Below, in pieces: positions 4,849 to 5,329 of a stretch of 5,329 nucleotides of DNA. The DNA lies in NCBI GenBank assembly GCA_016195765.1, contig JACPYZ010000013.1:1-5329 (forward strand), given 5' to 3'. The notes beneath the pieces were generated by a model. That model saw only the letters and a program-made list of their open reading frames with translations. It was not told the DNA's origin and ran no database searches. The translations under genes and the position numbers were made by a program. Source of the DNA: Candidatus Curtissbacteria bacterium (GTDB lineage: Bacteria; Patescibacteriota; Microgenomatia; Curtissbacterales; GWA2-41-24). How positions within the stretch are numbered: the stretch's first letter is position 1; each line of letters begins with the position of its first letter.

Positions 4849-5329
4849 ATTTGCCTTCTTTTTCATCACTATGGATCTTGCCATTTTTGAGAGACAAGAC
4901 CCGTTTTTTATATTTATTTACAATTTGTGCGTTATGCGTTGCCATAATGATTGTAGTTTTATCTTCTTTATTAATTTTTTCAAGCAGATCTACTACGGCT
5001 TCTGCAGTTTGCGGATCAAGATCGGCTGTTGGTTCATCTGCCAGCAGAATTTTTGGCTTACCAACAATTGCCCTGGCAATTGCTGTTCTTTGTACTTCAC
5101 CACCCGAAAGTTGAACTGGAAAATGAGCCGCTTTTTCTAAAAGACCAACTTTGTCCAAAACCTCTGAGACTTCTTTTTCTATATGGCTTTCGGATTTACC
5201 AATAACTTCCAAGGGCACAGATTTATCGGAGAAAGTCCGAACCGATCTTCTGGTCTTGAGCGAATCATAAAAATTTTTTGAATGTTCTATCATTTCGGCA
5301 GGCGAGTATTTCTTAAAATCTTTAAGAGG
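4835..5329 (-). CDS. ftsE: FtsE ATPase C-terminal half, joined in frame to a nitroreductase-like N-terminal piece; 5' end outside window
   Basis: ABC ATPase subunit of FtsEX. The last about 125 codons are ordinary FtsE: LEVIGK, a helical segment, the ABC signature LSGGEVQRTAIARA (LSGGE at 5110-5096), Walker B ILLADEP (5050-5030), the D-loop region TADLDP, and the H-loop MATHN (His at 4936-4934), ending in EAA. Adjacent ftsX, with a 14 bp overlap, supports FtsE over LolD/MacB relatives. The oddity is upstream of about 5212: instead of the Q-loop region leading back to Walker A, the open frame reads PLKDFKKYSPAEM, then FYDSLKTRRSVRTFSDKSVP, a typical nitroreductase N-terminus. The Walker A half should lie within about 100 codons of LEVIG but is absent from the 39 codons visible. 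The frame stays open to the edge, so the true start is not visible; the ATG at 5293 is internal to the nitroreductase-like part and should not be taken as the FtsE start. As shown, the product could not bind ATP normally. Confidence 0.85.
   Translation of the reverse strand, partial: PLKDFKKYSPAEMIEHSKNFYDSLKTRRSVRTFSDKSVPLEVIGKSESHIEKEVSEVLDKVGLLEKAAHFPVQLSGGEVQRTAIARAIVGKPKILLADEPTADLDPQTAEAVVDLLEKINKEDKTTIIMATHNAQIVNKYKKRVLSLKNGKIHSDEKEGKYEAA
4854..4859 (-). promoter_or_regulatory. Shine-Dalgarno that decides the ftsX start
   Basis: AGAAGG on the minus strand, five bases (CAAAT) before the ATG at 4848-4846. It is the clearest ribosome-binding site in the window, and lies inside the 3' end of ftsE. 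Confidence 0.65.
5201..5329 (-). other. Nitroreductase-like N-terminal fragment upstream of the FtsE half
   Basis: The 43 codons at the right edge read as the start of an FMN-dependent nitroreductase: PLKDFKKYSPAEM, then FYDSLKTRRSVR and FSDKSVPLEVI. In that family RRSVR contributes to FMN phosphate binding, and the FSDKPVPxEVI segment follows it directly. The next expected block (a helix, then an APSGxNxQPW-like motif) is missing; after LEVI the sequence is FtsE. FtsE and nitroreductases can both read LEVI here, so the exact junction lies anywhere in about 5194-5218. The fragment is too short to fold or bind FMN. It is either part of a real rearrangement or an assembly join near the end of a contig. 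Confidence 0.72.

Noticed and set aside
4835..5293. A complete 152-residue protein starting at the ATG at 5293
   Set aside because: The frame remains open to the right edge with nitroreductase-like residues before that ATG, and the ATG falls inside the conserved nitroreductase N-terminal segment, so it is not a credible start.

Overview
The window is a compact, AT-rich bacterial segment in which every supportable gene lies on the minus strand, so gene order runs from right to left. Genes are packed with 3-59 bp overlaps or very short gaps, there is no RNA gene or insertion sequence, and no stretch over 300 bases lacks a gene. TGA works as a normal stop (ftsX ends in an ATGA overlap), so there is no sign of TGA recoding. 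The dense packing, a minimal TsaB, a Pro/Thr-rich membrane-anchored surface protein and a wall-acting FtsEX/M23 set suggest a reduced-genome bacterium, most likely a Patescibacteria/CPR member. That placement is inference; no marker gene in the window proves it.

Right part (5329-2783), cell-wall division module. The C-terminal half of an FtsE ATPase (Walker B, signature and H-loop all visible) is followed by a full FtsX (14 bp overlap) and then, through an ATGA overlap, by a secreted coiled-coil protein with M23 metallopeptidase motifs. This matches the known arrangement in which FtsEX controls a wall hydrolase across the membrane (EnvC, PcsB, CwlO types). Two things are strange. The FtsE reading frame does not continue into a Walker A half: upstream it turns in frame into the N-terminus of a nitroreductase. 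The M23 domain has its motifs in circularly permuted order (HLH first, then HxxxD, then YxH).

Middle part (2735-1814), envelope genes. One encodes a signal peptide, a long Pro-Thr/Ser low-complexity stalk and a C-terminal membrane anchor with an LPxTG-like tail. The next is a VanZ-family membrane protein.

Left part (1850-1), tRNA modification and sugar metabolism. tsaE is followed by one ORF that joins a complete TsaC/YrdC domain to a minimal TsaB domain. Three of the four bacterial t6A37 proteins are thus encoded by two overlapping genes; TsaD is not in the window. Three bases later an NAD-dependent sugar-nucleotide epimerase (GalE-like) begins and runs off the left edge.

The observations most worth a second look are the circularly permuted M23 domain, the TsaC-TsaB fusion, and the nitroreductase/FtsE junction, which may be a real rearrangement or an assembly chimera.
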